The notes beneath the pieces were generated by a model. That model saw nothing but the letters and a program-made list of their open reading frames with translations. It was not told the origin of the DNA and made no database searches. From Palsa-504 sp963753195 (GTDB lineage: Bacteria > Actinomycetota > Actinomycetes > Streptosporangiales > Streptosporangiaceae), in contig CAVWBH010000009.1 of the NCBI GenBank assembly GCA_963753195.1, positions 558,001-622,000 on the forward strand: a DNA stretch of 64,000 bases. The letters run 5' to 3'. The position numbers and the translations under genes were made by a program. This document shows, in pieces, positions 36,394 to 45,165 of the stretch (the stretch's first letter is position 1; each line of letters begins with the position of its first letter).

Positions 36394-37521
36394 TCACCGG
36401 GACGCGGCCGGTAGGTCGGCTCCCAGGTACGCGACCGCATCACCGGCCGGATCGAGGGCCCGTAGGCGCTCTCCAAGCGCAACTGCGGCCTGGCGGTGCT
36501 GCCCGGAGACGGCCAGCGCCGCGATGGCCTGCCGCAGGTCGGCCACGGACGTCTTGGCCGGCAACGTGCGTCCCGCACCGATCTCTTCTATCCTCCGGCC
36601 CACGGCCGGCTGGTCAGAAAACCCGAAGCTAGGCACGATTAGCAGCGGCACGTTGTGAGCCAGGGCTCGCATCGTCGTGCCATGCCCCCCGTGGCCCACT
36701 ACCAGGTCGACGTCGGCCAGCAACTGGTCATGGTCGGCTCGCTGGTAGATGGTGGCGTTGGCAGGAGAACGCAGCGTGGCAGGATCGATCGACGGGCCCG
36801 TGGTCACCACGACGTCCAGGTCCAGCCCGTCCACCGCGTCGAGAAGCTTCCGCATGGTCCGCTCCTGGCCAGGGAACCAGTTGGTGCTCAGCGCGATCAG
36901 CACACGCGGCCGGTCCCGCGGCAGGCGCGGCGCGTCCTCGGAGGCAGCCGCGGCTTTTGGCATGATGGGTCCGACCGGGCGCAGGTCCGTCCATGGTCCG
37001 GGTGACCCGGTGTCGAAGCCGGGCAGCACGGCGGCGATCGTGCCGGAGGCCGCGGCCCAGATCCGAGCCGGGCGCAGGCCTCGGAGCGCGGCCACCCGGC
37101 CCACCGGGCCCTTGGCGAAGGGCCCGGCGAAGAACGACGGCAGCGTGTGAACCAGGGTCACGGTACGGAATCCGGCCCGGATCGACGCGTCCAGCGGGCG
37201 CAACAGCATGCAGTCGACCACCACCACGTCCGGTGACTCGCGCCGGGCCACCCGGACCACGTCTCGGGCGATATCCCGGCTGCCCAGCGTCCGCGACACC
37301 TGCGACAGGTTGGAGACCGGGTTCACCGGCGCCAGAGTCCGGTAAGGCTGCTCCAAGCTGAACGGCTCGAACTGCAGACCAGCCGCGGCAACCACCGTGC
37401 GCTGAGACGGAGTGCCGAGAACCAGCGCCTGGCCGCCGTCGGCGACAAGCCGCTGGGCCAGGCCGAGGGCCGGGTGGACGTTGCCGCCGGCTTCAAAGGT
37501 GACGAACAAGGCGCTGGTCAT
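36394..37521 (-). CDS. GT1-family glycosyltransferase (UGT/MGT type)
   Basis: 375 residues with a GT-B fold. The N-terminal domain starts ALFVTFEAGGNVHPALGLAQRL. The nucleotide-sugar signature is VVGHGGHGTTMRALAHNVPLLIVPSFGFSDQPAVGRRIEEIGAG. It should transfer a sugar from an NDP-sugar to a small acceptor, such as a macrolide or phenolic. The ATG overlaps the TetR stop by 4 nt (ATGA) with GGAGG 7 nt upstream, so the two are translationally coupled. Likely self-resistance or xenobiotic glycosylation under TetR control. Confidence 0.9.
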   Translation of the reverse strand: MTSALFVTFEAGGNVHPALGLAQRLVADGGQALVLGTPSQRTVVAAAGLQFEPFSLEQPYRTLAPVNPVSNLSQVSRTLGSRDIARDVVRVARRESPDVVVVDCMLLRPLDASIRAGFRTVTLVHTLPSFFAGPFAKGPVGRVAALRGLRPARIWAAASGTIAAVLPGFDTGSPGPWTDLRPVGPIMPKAAAASEDAPRLPRDRPRVLIALSTNWFPGQERTMRKLLDAVDGLDLDVVVTTGPSIDPATLRSPANATIYQRADHDQLLADVDLVVGHGGHGTTMRALAHNVPLLIVPSFGFSDQPAVGRRIEEIGAGRTLPAKTSVADLRQAIAALAVSGQHRQAAVALGERLRALDPAGDAVAYLGADLPAASR

Positions 37522-38123
37522 GATGTGCCTCCAGAGGATGAACCAGGCGCGGATAGCACAGCGTCGATGAGCTGGCGGATACGCGATTCGGTTTCTGACC
37601 GGGACAGACCCCGGTCACGGCGCAGAAGTTTCCAGGTGTACACGTCGGTCGCCACCACCAGCAGGTCGGTCAACTGCTCGGCGTCAGCCCGGCCGCGCAT
37701 CTGGGGCGCGAATACGTCGGCGACCCACTTGCGGTGCAGGCCACGACCGGGCTCAGTGACGCGTGCGAAGCGCTCGTCGTCCCGCTCGTGCCCGAGCACG
37801 TGGATGACGAAATCGCCCCGGGACTCGTAGTGAGCGACGATAATCCGGACTGCGGCCGTCACGTCCCCGGCCGGCGCCTCGCGCTCGGCCACGACGTCCG
37901 TGGTCGCGGCGTCCAGGGCAGCCCCGAACAGGCCCTCGCGGTCGCCGAAGTGCCGCAGTACGGTCTGGACGCTGACCCCGGCCTGGGCCGCCACCATCTC
38001 CAGGGTCGGATCGAGGTTAAGGGTCTCAGTAGCCAGGTCCCGGACGGCCTGCAGGATGCGCCGCCTGGTCTCGGCCATCGCCTCGGCCCGCGCACCCATC
38101 GTGTAGGACCGCTTCGATTTCAT
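37518..38123 (-). CDS. TetR-family transcriptional regulator
   Basis: 201 residues from ATG 38123 (MKSKRSYTMGARAEAM). The DNA-binding part is AETRRRILQAVRDLATETLNLDPTLEMVAAQAGVSVQTVLRHFGDREGLFGAAL. The C-terminal ligand domain is diverse. It is first in an operon with the glycosyltransferase, so it probably represses its own transcript until an inducer binds. A palindrome TCAAAT-CT-ATTTGA sits 17 nt upstream. A TTG at 38144 is an in-frame but less likely start. Confidence 0.9.
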   Translation of the reverse strand: MKSKRSYTMGARAEAMAETRRRILQAVRDLATETLNLDPTLEMVAAQAGVSVQTVLRHFGDREGLFGAALDAATTDVVAEREAPAGDVTAAVRIIVAHYESRGDFVIHVLGHERDDERFARVTEPGRGLHRKWVADVFAPQMRGRADAEQLTDLLVVATDVYTWKLLRRDRGLSRSETESRIRQLIDAVLSAPGSSSGGTS

Positions 38124-38140
38124 GTTAAGCAACACTGACC

Positions 38141-38154
38141 TCAAATCTATTTGA
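38141..38154. promoter_or_regulatory. Palindrome upstream of the TetR gene
   Basis: TCAAAT-CT-ATTTGA, perfect 6-bp arms, followed by a second small palindrome TTGATGTCAA at 38151-38160. Likely TetR operator in an AT-rich promoter. Confidence 0.5.
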
Positions 38155-38333
38155 TGTCAATAGCGATTAACATAAACCTGGAGCGCAAGGTGGTTCGTCG
38201 CATGGATCCCCGGGTGGGCTGGGGCGACGCAGACTAGCCACGAGGTACAGGGCCGCCCGACCGCCTCACGCTCGGCCAGACCTGGCCGCACACGGAGCTC
38301 ATGATCTCTGTTCAGTTATCTCCGGCCGTGACC

Positions 38334-39482
38334 TCAGTCCTCATCATCTAGATCCGGGTCCTGAGCGTCCAGATCGCGGCCGGCATTCTCCTCCGCGCCG
38401 TCATAGCTGGCCGCTACCTCTTCCGGCGTCATCGGGAGCCTGGCCAGCGAGGGCGGCGCTCCGGCGGCGATCACCTGGCGGAGCAGCGAGGCCATCGAGT
38501 ATCGGGGGTCATCGGCCAGCGCCCGGTCCAGCGCGACGTTCGCCAGCGCCCCGTCCCCGGACTGCCAGGCCACGAAGGCAAGCAGGGCGGCCGGCGCGGC
38601 CGCGTGGCCGGGCTGGGCACGCCGGAGCACGTCGGTCCATAGCCGCAGGTGCGCCTCCGAATGCGCGGGATCCATCCGGGCCCAGGCGTCATCCCTGACC
38701 CTCAGGTCACGCAAGGCCACCGTTATCCGGGCGATCTCGTCGTCGGAGGTGAACCCGCCGCCGTCCCGGTACCGGCTGATCATCGCGCCGACGGCGGCCA
38801 GGCCCTCGGCGGCGATCATGTGCCGGGCGGCGCCGAGGCGGGCCGACTTGCGCACCTTGCCCAGCACCCGGGTGACGTGCTGCTCGGCCCGGCGGGTGGC
38901 CTGGCGCATGGACTCGGCGGCGATGCCGCCGAGCGGCGCGATTCGGCCGGCCAGGTCGGCGCGGCTGGCCAGCACCGGGCCGATGCGGGCCAGGGCGGCG
39001 GCATCGGCAGGATCAGCGGCATCGAACGGCACTCCGGCGGCCGGGCAGCATTCCTCGTTGCCGCACGCGTACGACCAGTAGCGGCCGTGCTCGGCCCGGA
39101 GGAACTCGAGCAGGTCGATCCCGGCCCGCCAGGCGGCGTCGCGCAGTTCGCGAGCCACCGGGGTCACCAGCGCCTCGGGACCGTACCCGATCACCACCGC
39201 GGCGGCCAGCCGGTGCTTGCTCAGCACGGCAACGGCGTGCGCGGCGACGTCGGCGACCAAGCCCGCCTCGGGCGGATCGGGCAGGTCGTAGCGCAGGGTG
39301 ATCCGGATGCGGTCGCGGGGCGGCTCGACGCCCAGCACGACGAGGCTGGCCTCGGGCACGAAGCCGAGCAGATGCGGAACCATGCGCAGCAGAGAGGCTG
39401 GGGAGCCGGCCCGGATCACCAGGCTCGGCGGCTGATCGCGGCGGTCCGGGAAATCGTCACCGGTGGTAAGGGTTTGCGTCAT
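38334..39482 (-). CDS. DUF4192-domain protein
   Basis: 382 residues of an actinobacterial family of unknown function. The start MTQTLTTGDDFPDRRDQPPSLVIRAGSPASLLRMVPHLLGFVPEASLVVLGV is typical. The C-terminus is acidic (AEENAGRDLDAQDPDLDDED). A truncated copy of the 3' end lies at 36029-36306. No membrane segment or catalytic motif. An inverted repeat with two DnaA-box-like sequences lies upstream of the start. Confidence 0.85.
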   Translation of the reverse strand: MTQTLTTGDDFPDRRDQPPSLVIRAGSPASLLRMVPHLLGFVPEASLVVLGVEPPRDRIRITLRYDLPDPPEAGLVADVAAHAVAVLSKHRLAAAVVIGYGPEALVTPVARELRDAAWRAGIDLLEFLRAEHGRYWSYACGNEECCPAAGVPFDAADPADAAALARIGPVLASRADLAGRIAPLGGIAAESMRQATRRAEQHVTRVLGKVRKSARLGAARHMIAAEGLAAVGAMISRYRDGGGFTSDDEIARITVALRDLRVRDDAWARMDPAHSEAHLRLWTDVLRRAQPGHAAAPAALLAFVAWQSGDGALANVALDRALADDPRYSMASLLRQVIAAGAPPSLARLPMTPEEVAASYDGAEENAGRDLDAQDPDLDDED

Positions 39483-39528
39483 GAGGCCAGCGTGCGGCGT
39501 GACAGGCAGGCCGGGCGACAGAGAAATG

Positions 39529-39567
39529 ACAGGCCTGTGGATAACCGGAAGTTTTCCACAGGCCTGT
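39529..39567. promoter_or_regulatory. Inverted repeat containing two DnaA-box-like sequences
   Basis: Arms ACAGGCCTGTGGA (39529-39541) and TCCACAGGCCTGT (39555-39567) are perfectly complementary over 13 bp. The left edge contains TGTGGATAA (39536-39544), a perfect complement of TTATCCACA. The right holds TTTTCCACA (39552-39560), one mismatch. Confidence 0.55.
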
Positions 39568-39638
39568 TACGTGACTTGACAAGCGGAGGCGAGCGCTCCA
39601 GACGGCGCGTCGTACCGCGCCCGAACTGGCGGCGGACA

Positions 39639-39682
39639 GAACGTGATTTAGGCGTCGAGGGAGCGTAATTTAGGCGTTGAGG
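39639..39682 (+). repeat. Two adjacent 22-bp repeats upstream of the CoA transferase
   Basis: Copies at 39639-39660 and 39661-39682 differ at three of 22 bases; both contain ATTTAGGCGT. The second ends in GAGG and supplies the Shine-Dalgarno (GAGGAG) for the ATG at 39694. Confidence 0.8.
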
Positions 39683-39693
39683 AGCAAAGTACG

Positions 39694-40998
39694 ATGAACG
39701 ACCGCAGGCCGCCGCTGGCGGGTGTCCGCGTCCTGGCGCAGGGGCTGGTGTGGGCAGGCCCGTTCGGCACGATGATCCTCGCCGACCTCGGCGCTGAGGT
39801 CATCGAGATCGAGTCGATCCAGCACCTTAACCCGACGCGCACCCAGCTGCGGCACATCCCCGACGTCGTGATGCAGGGCATCGGGGGCGCCCGCTACCTC
39901 AACCGCGACGGCTCCGAGGGCTTCTGGGACCGCGTAACGGTGTTCAACTACGCCAAGCGCGGCCACCTGTCGGCCACGTTCGACCTGCGCAGCGAGCGCG
40001 GCCACGAGCTGTTCCTCGAACTGGTCCGCAAGGCCGATGTCTTCCTGGAGAACAACGCGGCCGAGGTGGTGGAGCACCTGGGCATCGGCTGGGAGGTCCT
40101 GCACGCGGCCAACCCGCGGCTGGTGATGGTCCGCTTCCCCGGCTTCGGCATCACCGGGCCGTACGCGCACTACAAGGGCTATGGCTTGCAGATGGAGGGC
40201 GTCGCCGGGCACACCATGGTCCGCGGCTACCCCGACAGCGACCCGTCCACCACGCCCAGCTCGCTGCACGGCGACCCGAACGCCGGGGCTCACGTCGCGT
40301 GGGCGGTGCAGGCCGGGCTGCTGGCGCGGGAGCGGACCGGCGCGGGGCAGCTGGTGGAGCTGTCGCAGTCGGAGGCGGTGCTGCACCACATCGCGTTCGA
40401 CGTGCTGGACTACGAGTTCAACGGCCGCGAGGGCGGCCCGCGCGGCAACAACCACCCCGCGTTCGCGCCGTACGGCGTCTTCCCCTGCGCCGGCCAGGAC
40501 CGGTGGATCGCGATCGCCTGCCTCTCCGACGCGGCGTTCGCCGCGCTGATGCAGCACCTGGATGCGGCCGGGCTCGCCGACGACGAGCGATTCAGCACGA
40601 CGATCGCCCGGCTGCGCAACCGCAAGGCGGTCAACGAGCTGGTCGCCCAGCGGACCCGCCGCTACGCCGCCGGTGACCTCGAGCGCCGGCTGCAGGGCAG
40701 CGGCGTGGCCGCCGCCGCGCTGGCGCACCAGCAGGAGATGCACACCGACGAGCACCTGGCCGCGCGCGGCTTCTTCACCCCGATCACCCACCCGGCGGCC
40801 GGCACGCATCTGTACCCGGGCCCGCTGGGCAAGCTGCAGGACACCGCCGATGTGCCGCCGTTCCGCCCGGCGCCGACGCTGGGCGAGCACAACGAGTACG
40901 TGTACAAGGAGATCATCGGCCTGTCCGACGAGCAGTACCAGTCGCTGGTCGACGACCAGATCATCGGCACTATCTACCTCGAGACCGCGCACGCGTAA
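39694..40998 (+). CDS. CaiB/BaiF family III CoA transferase
   Basis: 434 residues. The N-terminal family sequence is PLAGVRVLAQGLVWAGPFGTMILADLGAEVIEIE, and LSATFDLRSERGHELFLELVRKADVFLENNAAEVVEHLGIG contains the catalytic Asp region (LFLELVRKADVFLEN). It transfers CoA between carboxylic acids. It lies 64 nt upstream of a thiolase-like gene on the same strand, suggesting a shared acyl-CoA pathway. The ATG has GAGGAG 9 nt upstream within the 22-bp repeat. Confidence 0.92.
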   Translation: MNDRRPPLAGVRVLAQGLVWAGPFGTMILADLGAEVIEIESIQHLNPTRTQLRHIPDVVMQGIGGARYLNRDGSEGFWDRVTVFNYAKRGHLSATFDLRSERGHELFLELVRKADVFLENNAAEVVEHLGIGWEVLHAANPRLVMVRFPGFGITGPYAHYKGYGLQMEGVAGHTMVRGYPDSDPSTTPSSLHGDPNAGAHVAWAVQAGLLARERTGAGQLVELSQSEAVLHHIAFDVLDYEFNGREGGPRGNNHPAFAPYGVFPCAGQDRWIAIACLSDAAFAALMQHLDAAGLADDERFSTTIARLRNRKAVNELVAQRTRRYAAGDLERRLQGSGVAAAALAHQQEMHTDEHLAARGFFTPITHPAAGTHLYPGPLGKLQDTADVPPFRPAPTLGEHNEYVYKEIIGLSDEQYQSLVDDQIIGTIYLETAHA

Positions 40999-41062
40999 CA
41001 TCGGGGCAGCGCCAACGCCGTGGTGATCAGGAGAGGCGAGCTACGAGCGAGAGGACACAGCC

Positions 41063-42424
41063 GTGACGGCCCCCACCATTTACCCATCTGCGGCCGGGAT
41101 GGGGATATACCGGACCTCCGATAATCCTGGCGTGTGGCCCTACCGGGGCCAGGTCGCCGCCGTCGGCGTCGGGCATTCGCCGACACTGCGGCACTGGGAC
41201 GGCGACCCGCACAAGAGCATCGGCGCGTGGACCATCCTGGCCATCCGCAAGGCCATCGAGGACGCCGGGGTCGCGCCCGGCGAGGTGGACGGGCTGGTGC
41301 TCGACTCCTCGACGACCACCGGCGCGTTCTGGCCCAAGGATCTGCCGGTTCCAGAGGACTTCCTGGCCGCTTTCCAGCAGACCGGCAACCCGCTGGACGG
41401 GCTGGTCCAGCTGAGCCCGGAATGGCTGGTGAAGAACATGCCCGAGCTGACCGGGCTGAAGTTCGTGATGCTCGCCACGAACTGCATGTCGATGTGCGTA
41501 GCCGCGGCCATGGAGGCGGTCGGCCGCGGGATGGGCGCGGTTGTGCTGGCCGTGAAGGGCTGGCACAACATCCCCGGCCGGTACGGCCAGCGCGGGGCCA
41601 GCCAGCAGGACACCGTGGCCGGGCCGGGCAAGTACGGCCAGGCGCTGGCGGGTCCCCCGGTGTACGCCTTCGCCCAGCAGTTCCAGCGGTACCTGCACAA
41701 GTACGGCAAGACGCACGACATGATGGCCCCGTTCGTGGTCAACTCACGGGCCAACGGGCTGAGGATGCCGGAGGGCTACTGGGCCCAGCACCGGCCGACG
41801 CCGGTCACGACCGAGGATTACCTGCAGTCCCGGTGGATCGCTGAGCCGGCCAACCTGCTCGACAACGACATCCCGATCCATACCGCCGCGGCGTACCTGT
41901 TCACCACCGCGGCCCGCGCCCAGGACATGCGCCAGCCGCCGGTGTACGTGCTGGGGCACGCCAGCGGCGGGCACGGCAGCGGCGATTCCTACACCGGTTT
42001 CAGGGCCCGCAGCACCATCCACACCCTGGAAGAAGTTCAGGAGTGCGCCGCGACCACGGCCCGGCGGCTGTACGAGTCCGCGGGCATCTCGGCCGGCGAT
42101 GTCCAGTTCGAGAACGCGTACGACGGGTTCAGCTTGTTCCACCCGTTCTGGATCGAGGGTTTCGGCTTCTTCGGGGTCAAGGAAGGCGAATGCCTGGACT
42201 TCTTCCAGGGCGACATCAGCATCGACGGGCCGACCCCGGTCTCGCCCAGCGGCGGCAACATCGGCGGCGGCCGGACCCGTTACTGGCTGTGGACCGACAC
42301 CATCCAGCAACTGCAAGGACGGGCCGGGGAACGACAGGTGAAGATCGACGCGCGCCTGGGCGTATGCGGCGGTCCCGTGCCGATGTTCGCCAACTTCGCC
42401 GCGATGAGCAAAGACCCGGTGTAA
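41063..42424 (+). CDS. Thiolase-like (SCP-x/Ltp-type) protein
   Basis: 453 residues. Thiolase-fold core: GAWTILAIRKAIEDAGVAPGEVDGLVLDSS, a Cys in LATNCMSMCVAAAMEAVGRG, and C-terminal VLGHASGGHGSGDSYTGF and FENAYDGFSLFHPFWIEGFGF. It resembles lipid-transfer-protein thiolases and aldolases of sterol side-chain metabolism, where many lack the second catalytic Cys. The start is GTG 41063 with GAGAGG upstream. It is second in a probable operon with the CoA transferase. Its substrate is unknown. Confidence 0.82.
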   Translation: MTAPTIYPSAAGMGIYRTSDNPGVWPYRGQVAAVGVGHSPTLRHWDGDPHKSIGAWTILAIRKAIEDAGVAPGEVDGLVLDSSTTTGAFWPKDLPVPEDFLAAFQQTGNPLDGLVQLSPEWLVKNMPELTGLKFVMLATNCMSMCVAAAMEAVGRGMGAVVLAVKGWHNIPGRYGQRGASQQDTVAGPGKYGQALAGPPVYAFAQQFQRYLHKYGKTHDMMAPFVVNSRANGLRMPEGYWAQHRPTPVTTEDYLQSRWIAEPANLLDNDIPIHTAAAYLFTTAARAQDMRQPPVYVLGHASGGHGSGDSYTGFRARSTIHTLEEVQECAATTARRLYESAGISAGDVQFENAYDGFSLFHPFWIEGFGFFGVKEGECLDFFQGDISIDGPTPVSPSGGNIGGGRTRYWLWTDTIQQLQGRAGERQVKIDARLGVCGGPVPMFANFAAMSKDPV

Positions 42425-42456
42425 CCGGCCACGGGTTCTGCCCGCGCGAGGTTACT

Positions 42457-42498
42457 GGTGGCCGGGGTCACAGGTGGCCGGGGTCACAGGTGGCCGGG
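42457..42498. repeat. 16-bp tandem repeats at the mshC 3' end
   Basis: GGTGGCCGGGGTCACA at 42457 and 42473, then a partial third at 42489. They fill the convergent gap before the mshC stop. Confidence 0.85.
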
Positions 42499-43830
42499 CT
42501 AGAGGCGGATGCCGAGCAGCGCGTCGGCGGTGTCGCGGACCAGTCGCGCGCCGGCTACGTCGGCGGGCGTGATCTGGGTCGGCGCGTCGGCGAGCAGCCG
42601 GTCGGCCCAGCGGTCGATGACGGCGAGCGCGCCGGGGGCGTCGAGGTCGTCGCGCATGCGCGCGCGGACCCCGGTGAGCGTCTCGGCCGCCGCGTCAGAC
42701 GGGGCATCTTCGGGGCCCGCGGAGGCGGCGGCCTCGGTGCGCGCCAGCGCGGTCCGCCAGCGGGCCAGCCGGGCGCCGGCGTCGGCCAGGACGGCGTCGG
42801 TCCATTCCCAGTCGGACCGGTAGTGGTGAGCCAGCAGCGCCACCCGCAGCGCCATCGGGTCCACGCCGTCGGCCAGCAGGCCGCTCACGAACACCAGGTT
42901 GCCCAGTGACTTGGACATCTTGGTGCCCTGGTAGGCGACCGCCCCGGAATGAGCGTAGACCCGGGCGAACACGCCCTCGGCCGGGGCGAAAGCCACCCGC
43001 GCGTGAGACGCGCTCAGCTCGTGGTGCGGGAAAACCAGGTCCGATCCCCCGGCCTGCACGTCGAAGACCGGGCCCAGGTACTCGGTCGCGATGGCGGCGC
43101 ATTCGACGTGCCAGCCCGGCCTGCCGCGGCCGAACCGCGAGTCCCAGGCCGGCTCGCCCGGGCGTTCGGCCCGCCAGACCAGGGCGTCCAGCGGGTCCTT
43201 CTTCCCCGGCCGGCCCGGATCGCCGCCGCGCTGCGCGGCCAGCTCGGCCATCTCGGCCGGGTCGTACCCGCAAGCGGTGCCCGGCCCGGACAGCGCGCCG
43301 AAGCGCGGATCGGCGGCCTTGGCGAAATACAGGTCCTCGTCGACGTCGTACAGGGCGCCGCGGTCGGCCAGCCGGGCGGTGAACTGCTCGATCACCGGCA
43401 GCGCCTCCACCGCCCCGATCAGGTGGTCCGGCGGCAGGATGCGCAGCGCCTCCATGTCGCCGCGGTACCGCTGGATCTCGCGGCGGGCCAGCTCACGCCA
43501 GTCCTCGCCGTCGCGCTCGGCGCGTTCCAGCAGCGGGTCGTCGACGTCGGTCACGTTCTGCACGTAGACAACGGCGTACCGGGCGTCCGGCGCGGCGTCC
43601 CGGGTCTCCGGCCTGGCGTCTAGCCAGGCCCGCACCAGCAGGTCCCACGCGTTGTAGGTGGAGGCGTGCCCGATGTGCGTCGCGTCATACGGCGTGATGC
43701 CGCAGGCGTACAGCGTGGCCGCCGGGCCCGCGGCGGCAAGGACCATCTCGCCGGAGGCCGTGTCGTGGATCCGGGGCGCCGGACCGCTCCCCGGCAGCAC
43801 GGGGATGTCAGCACGGCGCCAGGAATCCAT
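42499..43830 (-). CDS. mshC: Mycothiol biosynthesis cysteine ligase MshC
   Basis: 443 residues, class I CysRS-like. MshC joins cysteine to GlcN-Ins in mycothiol synthesis. The start MDSWRRADIPVLPGSGPAPRIHDTASGEM is characteristic. ATP motifs: PYDATHIGHASTYNAWDLL and KMSKSLGN. The zinc Cys and His are in YACGIT, GWHVECAAIA and FPHHELS. It marks the genome as a mycothiol-making actinobacterium. No other mycothiol gene is in the window. Confidence 0.95.
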   Translation of the reverse strand: MDSWRRADIPVLPGSGPAPRIHDTASGEMVLAAAGPAATLYACGITPYDATHIGHASTYNAWDLLVRAWLDARPETRDAAPDARYAVVYVQNVTDVDDPLLERAERDGEDWRELARREIQRYRGDMEALRILPPDHLIGAVEALPVIEQFTARLADRGALYDVDEDLYFAKAADPRFGALSGPGTACGYDPAEMAELAAQRGGDPGRPGKKDPLDALVWRAERPGEPAWDSRFGRGRPGWHVECAAIATEYLGPVFDVQAGGSDLVFPHHELSASHARVAFAPAEGVFARVYAHSGAVAYQGTKMSKSLGNLVFVSGLLADGVDPMALRVALLAHHYRSDWEWTDAVLADAGARLARWRTALARTEAAASAGPEDAPSDAAAETLTGVRARMRDDLDAPGALAVIDRWADRLLADAPTQITPADVAGARLVRDTADALLGIRL

Positions 43831-44214
43831 GCTCGCCAGGTTATCGCGCGCGGTGTGGAGGCGGCAGGGGTGCGGGGCGGCTGCGTGGCAGGCGGTGCGG
43901 GCGGCTGGGCGGCAGGCGGTGCGGCGGCTGGGCGGCAGGCGGTGCGGGCGGCTGGGCGGCAGGCTAAGGGAACGGGATGCGGGGGCGCAGGCGCCGGGAC
44001 CTGGGCCGAAGGCCTCCCCCCGGAGCGACGAACGGCCCTAACGGCGGGCAGGGCCTGGTTGCTCAAATGGGCCGCAACCGCCACGAAGCTGCCGCACTCG
44101 TTAGAGTCATGCCTCACAGGGACGGGCGACCGAACGAACGCTGGAAAATGTCTGCCCACCAAATGATGGTCAACCAGTTGGTAATGCTTCACATCGATCA
44201 GCAGGGAGGTTCGG
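43831..44214. other. Intergenic region with GC repeats (43870-43970)
   Basis: Three to four copies of GGCGGCTGGGCGGCAGGC-like units between divergent mshC and the transporter operon. I see no gene. It must hold both promoters. Confidence 0.55.
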
Positions 44215-45123
44215 GTGAGAAGTCATCCGATTCGCACGTCATGCGCGGCTGGCATGGCGATCGTAGTCACGATTCTCGGCGCCGCGGCCTGCAGTAGCAG
44301 CAGCAGCTCGGCCGGCAGCACGACCGCTCCGGCCAGCCCATCGGGCGCGGTCAGCTCGATCGCCGCCCAGGTGCCGTCGGCCATCAAGTCCGCCGGGACG
44401 CTCACGGTGGCGGCGGACGCCACGTACGCCCCGAACGAGTTCATCGCGTCCGACGGCCACACCGTGGTCGGGATGGACGCCGATCTGGCCGCTGCGCTCG
44501 GGCAGGTCCTCGGGCTCAAGATCAACATGGTCAACGCGACGTTCGACACGATCATCCCGGGCCTCGTGTCGGGCAAGTACAACCTGGGCATGTCCTCGTT
44601 CACCGACACCAAGGAGCGGGAGCAGACGGTCGACTTCGTCACCTACTTCTCGGCCGGCACCTCCTTCTACGTTAAGACCAGCGGCGGCCCGGACGTGACC
44701 TCCCTGGCCAGCCTGTGCGGGCACAAGGTCGCGGTGGAGAAGGGCACCACCCAGCAGTCGGACGTGCAGGGTCAGGAGCCCAAGTGCGCATCGTCCGGCA
44801 AGGCCCTCTCACTGCTGGTCTTCAATGACCAGAACGCGGTCAACCTGGCCCTGTCCTCGGGTCGTGCCGACGTGGCCATGGCCGACTCGCCGGTAGCCGC
44901 CTACCAGGTGAAGCAGTCCAGCGGCGCCTTCAAGCTGTCCGGCCCGCCCTACGGGACCGCGCCGTACGGCATCGCGATGCCGAAGAACAACGGGATGGCC
45001 GAGCCCGTGCTGGCCGCCATGAAGCACCTCATTGCGGACGGCACGTACCTGACGATCCTGAAGAAGTGGGGCGTGGAGGCGGGCGCGATCAGCAACCCGG
45101 TCATCAACGGAGCGCAAAGTTGA
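44215..45123 (+). CDS. Amino-acid ABC transporter substrate-binding lipoprotein (SBP family 3)
   Basis: 302 residues. The signal peptide ends in a lipobox LGAAAC (Cys 26), so it is anchored to the outer face of the membrane. Family 3 signatures include LTVAADATYAPNEFIASDG and VGMDADLAAALGQVLGLK, then FTDTKEREQTVDFVTYF. It should bind a polar amino acid. The start is GTG 44215 with GGGAGG 6 nt upstream. It opens an operon with the permease and ATPase. Confidence 0.92.
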   Translation: MRSHPIRTSCAAGMAIVVTILGAAACSSSSSSAGSTTAPASPSGAVSSIAAQVPSAIKSAGTLTVAADATYAPNEFIASDGHTVVGMDADLAAALGQVLGLKINMVNATFDTIIPGLVSGKYNLGMSSFTDTKEREQTVDFVTYFSAGTSFYVKTSGGPDVTSLASLCGHKVAVEKGTTQQSDVQGQEPKCASSGKALSLLVFNDQNAVNLALSSGRADVAMADSPVAAYQVKQSSGAFKLSGPPYGTAPYGIAMPKNNGMAEPVLAAMKHLIADGTYLTILKKWGVEAGAISNPVINGAQS

Positions 45124-45128
45124 TGGAG

Positions 45129-45164
45129 CATGAAAAGCTGACTCGGCACGAAAAGCTGACTGGG
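45129..45164 (+). repeat. Two 18-bp tandem repeats between transporter genes
   Basis: Copies CATGAAAAGCTGACTCGG and CACGAAAAGCTGACTGGG at 45129 and 45147, directly before the permease ATG. Confidence 0.75.
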
Positions 45165-45165
45165 C

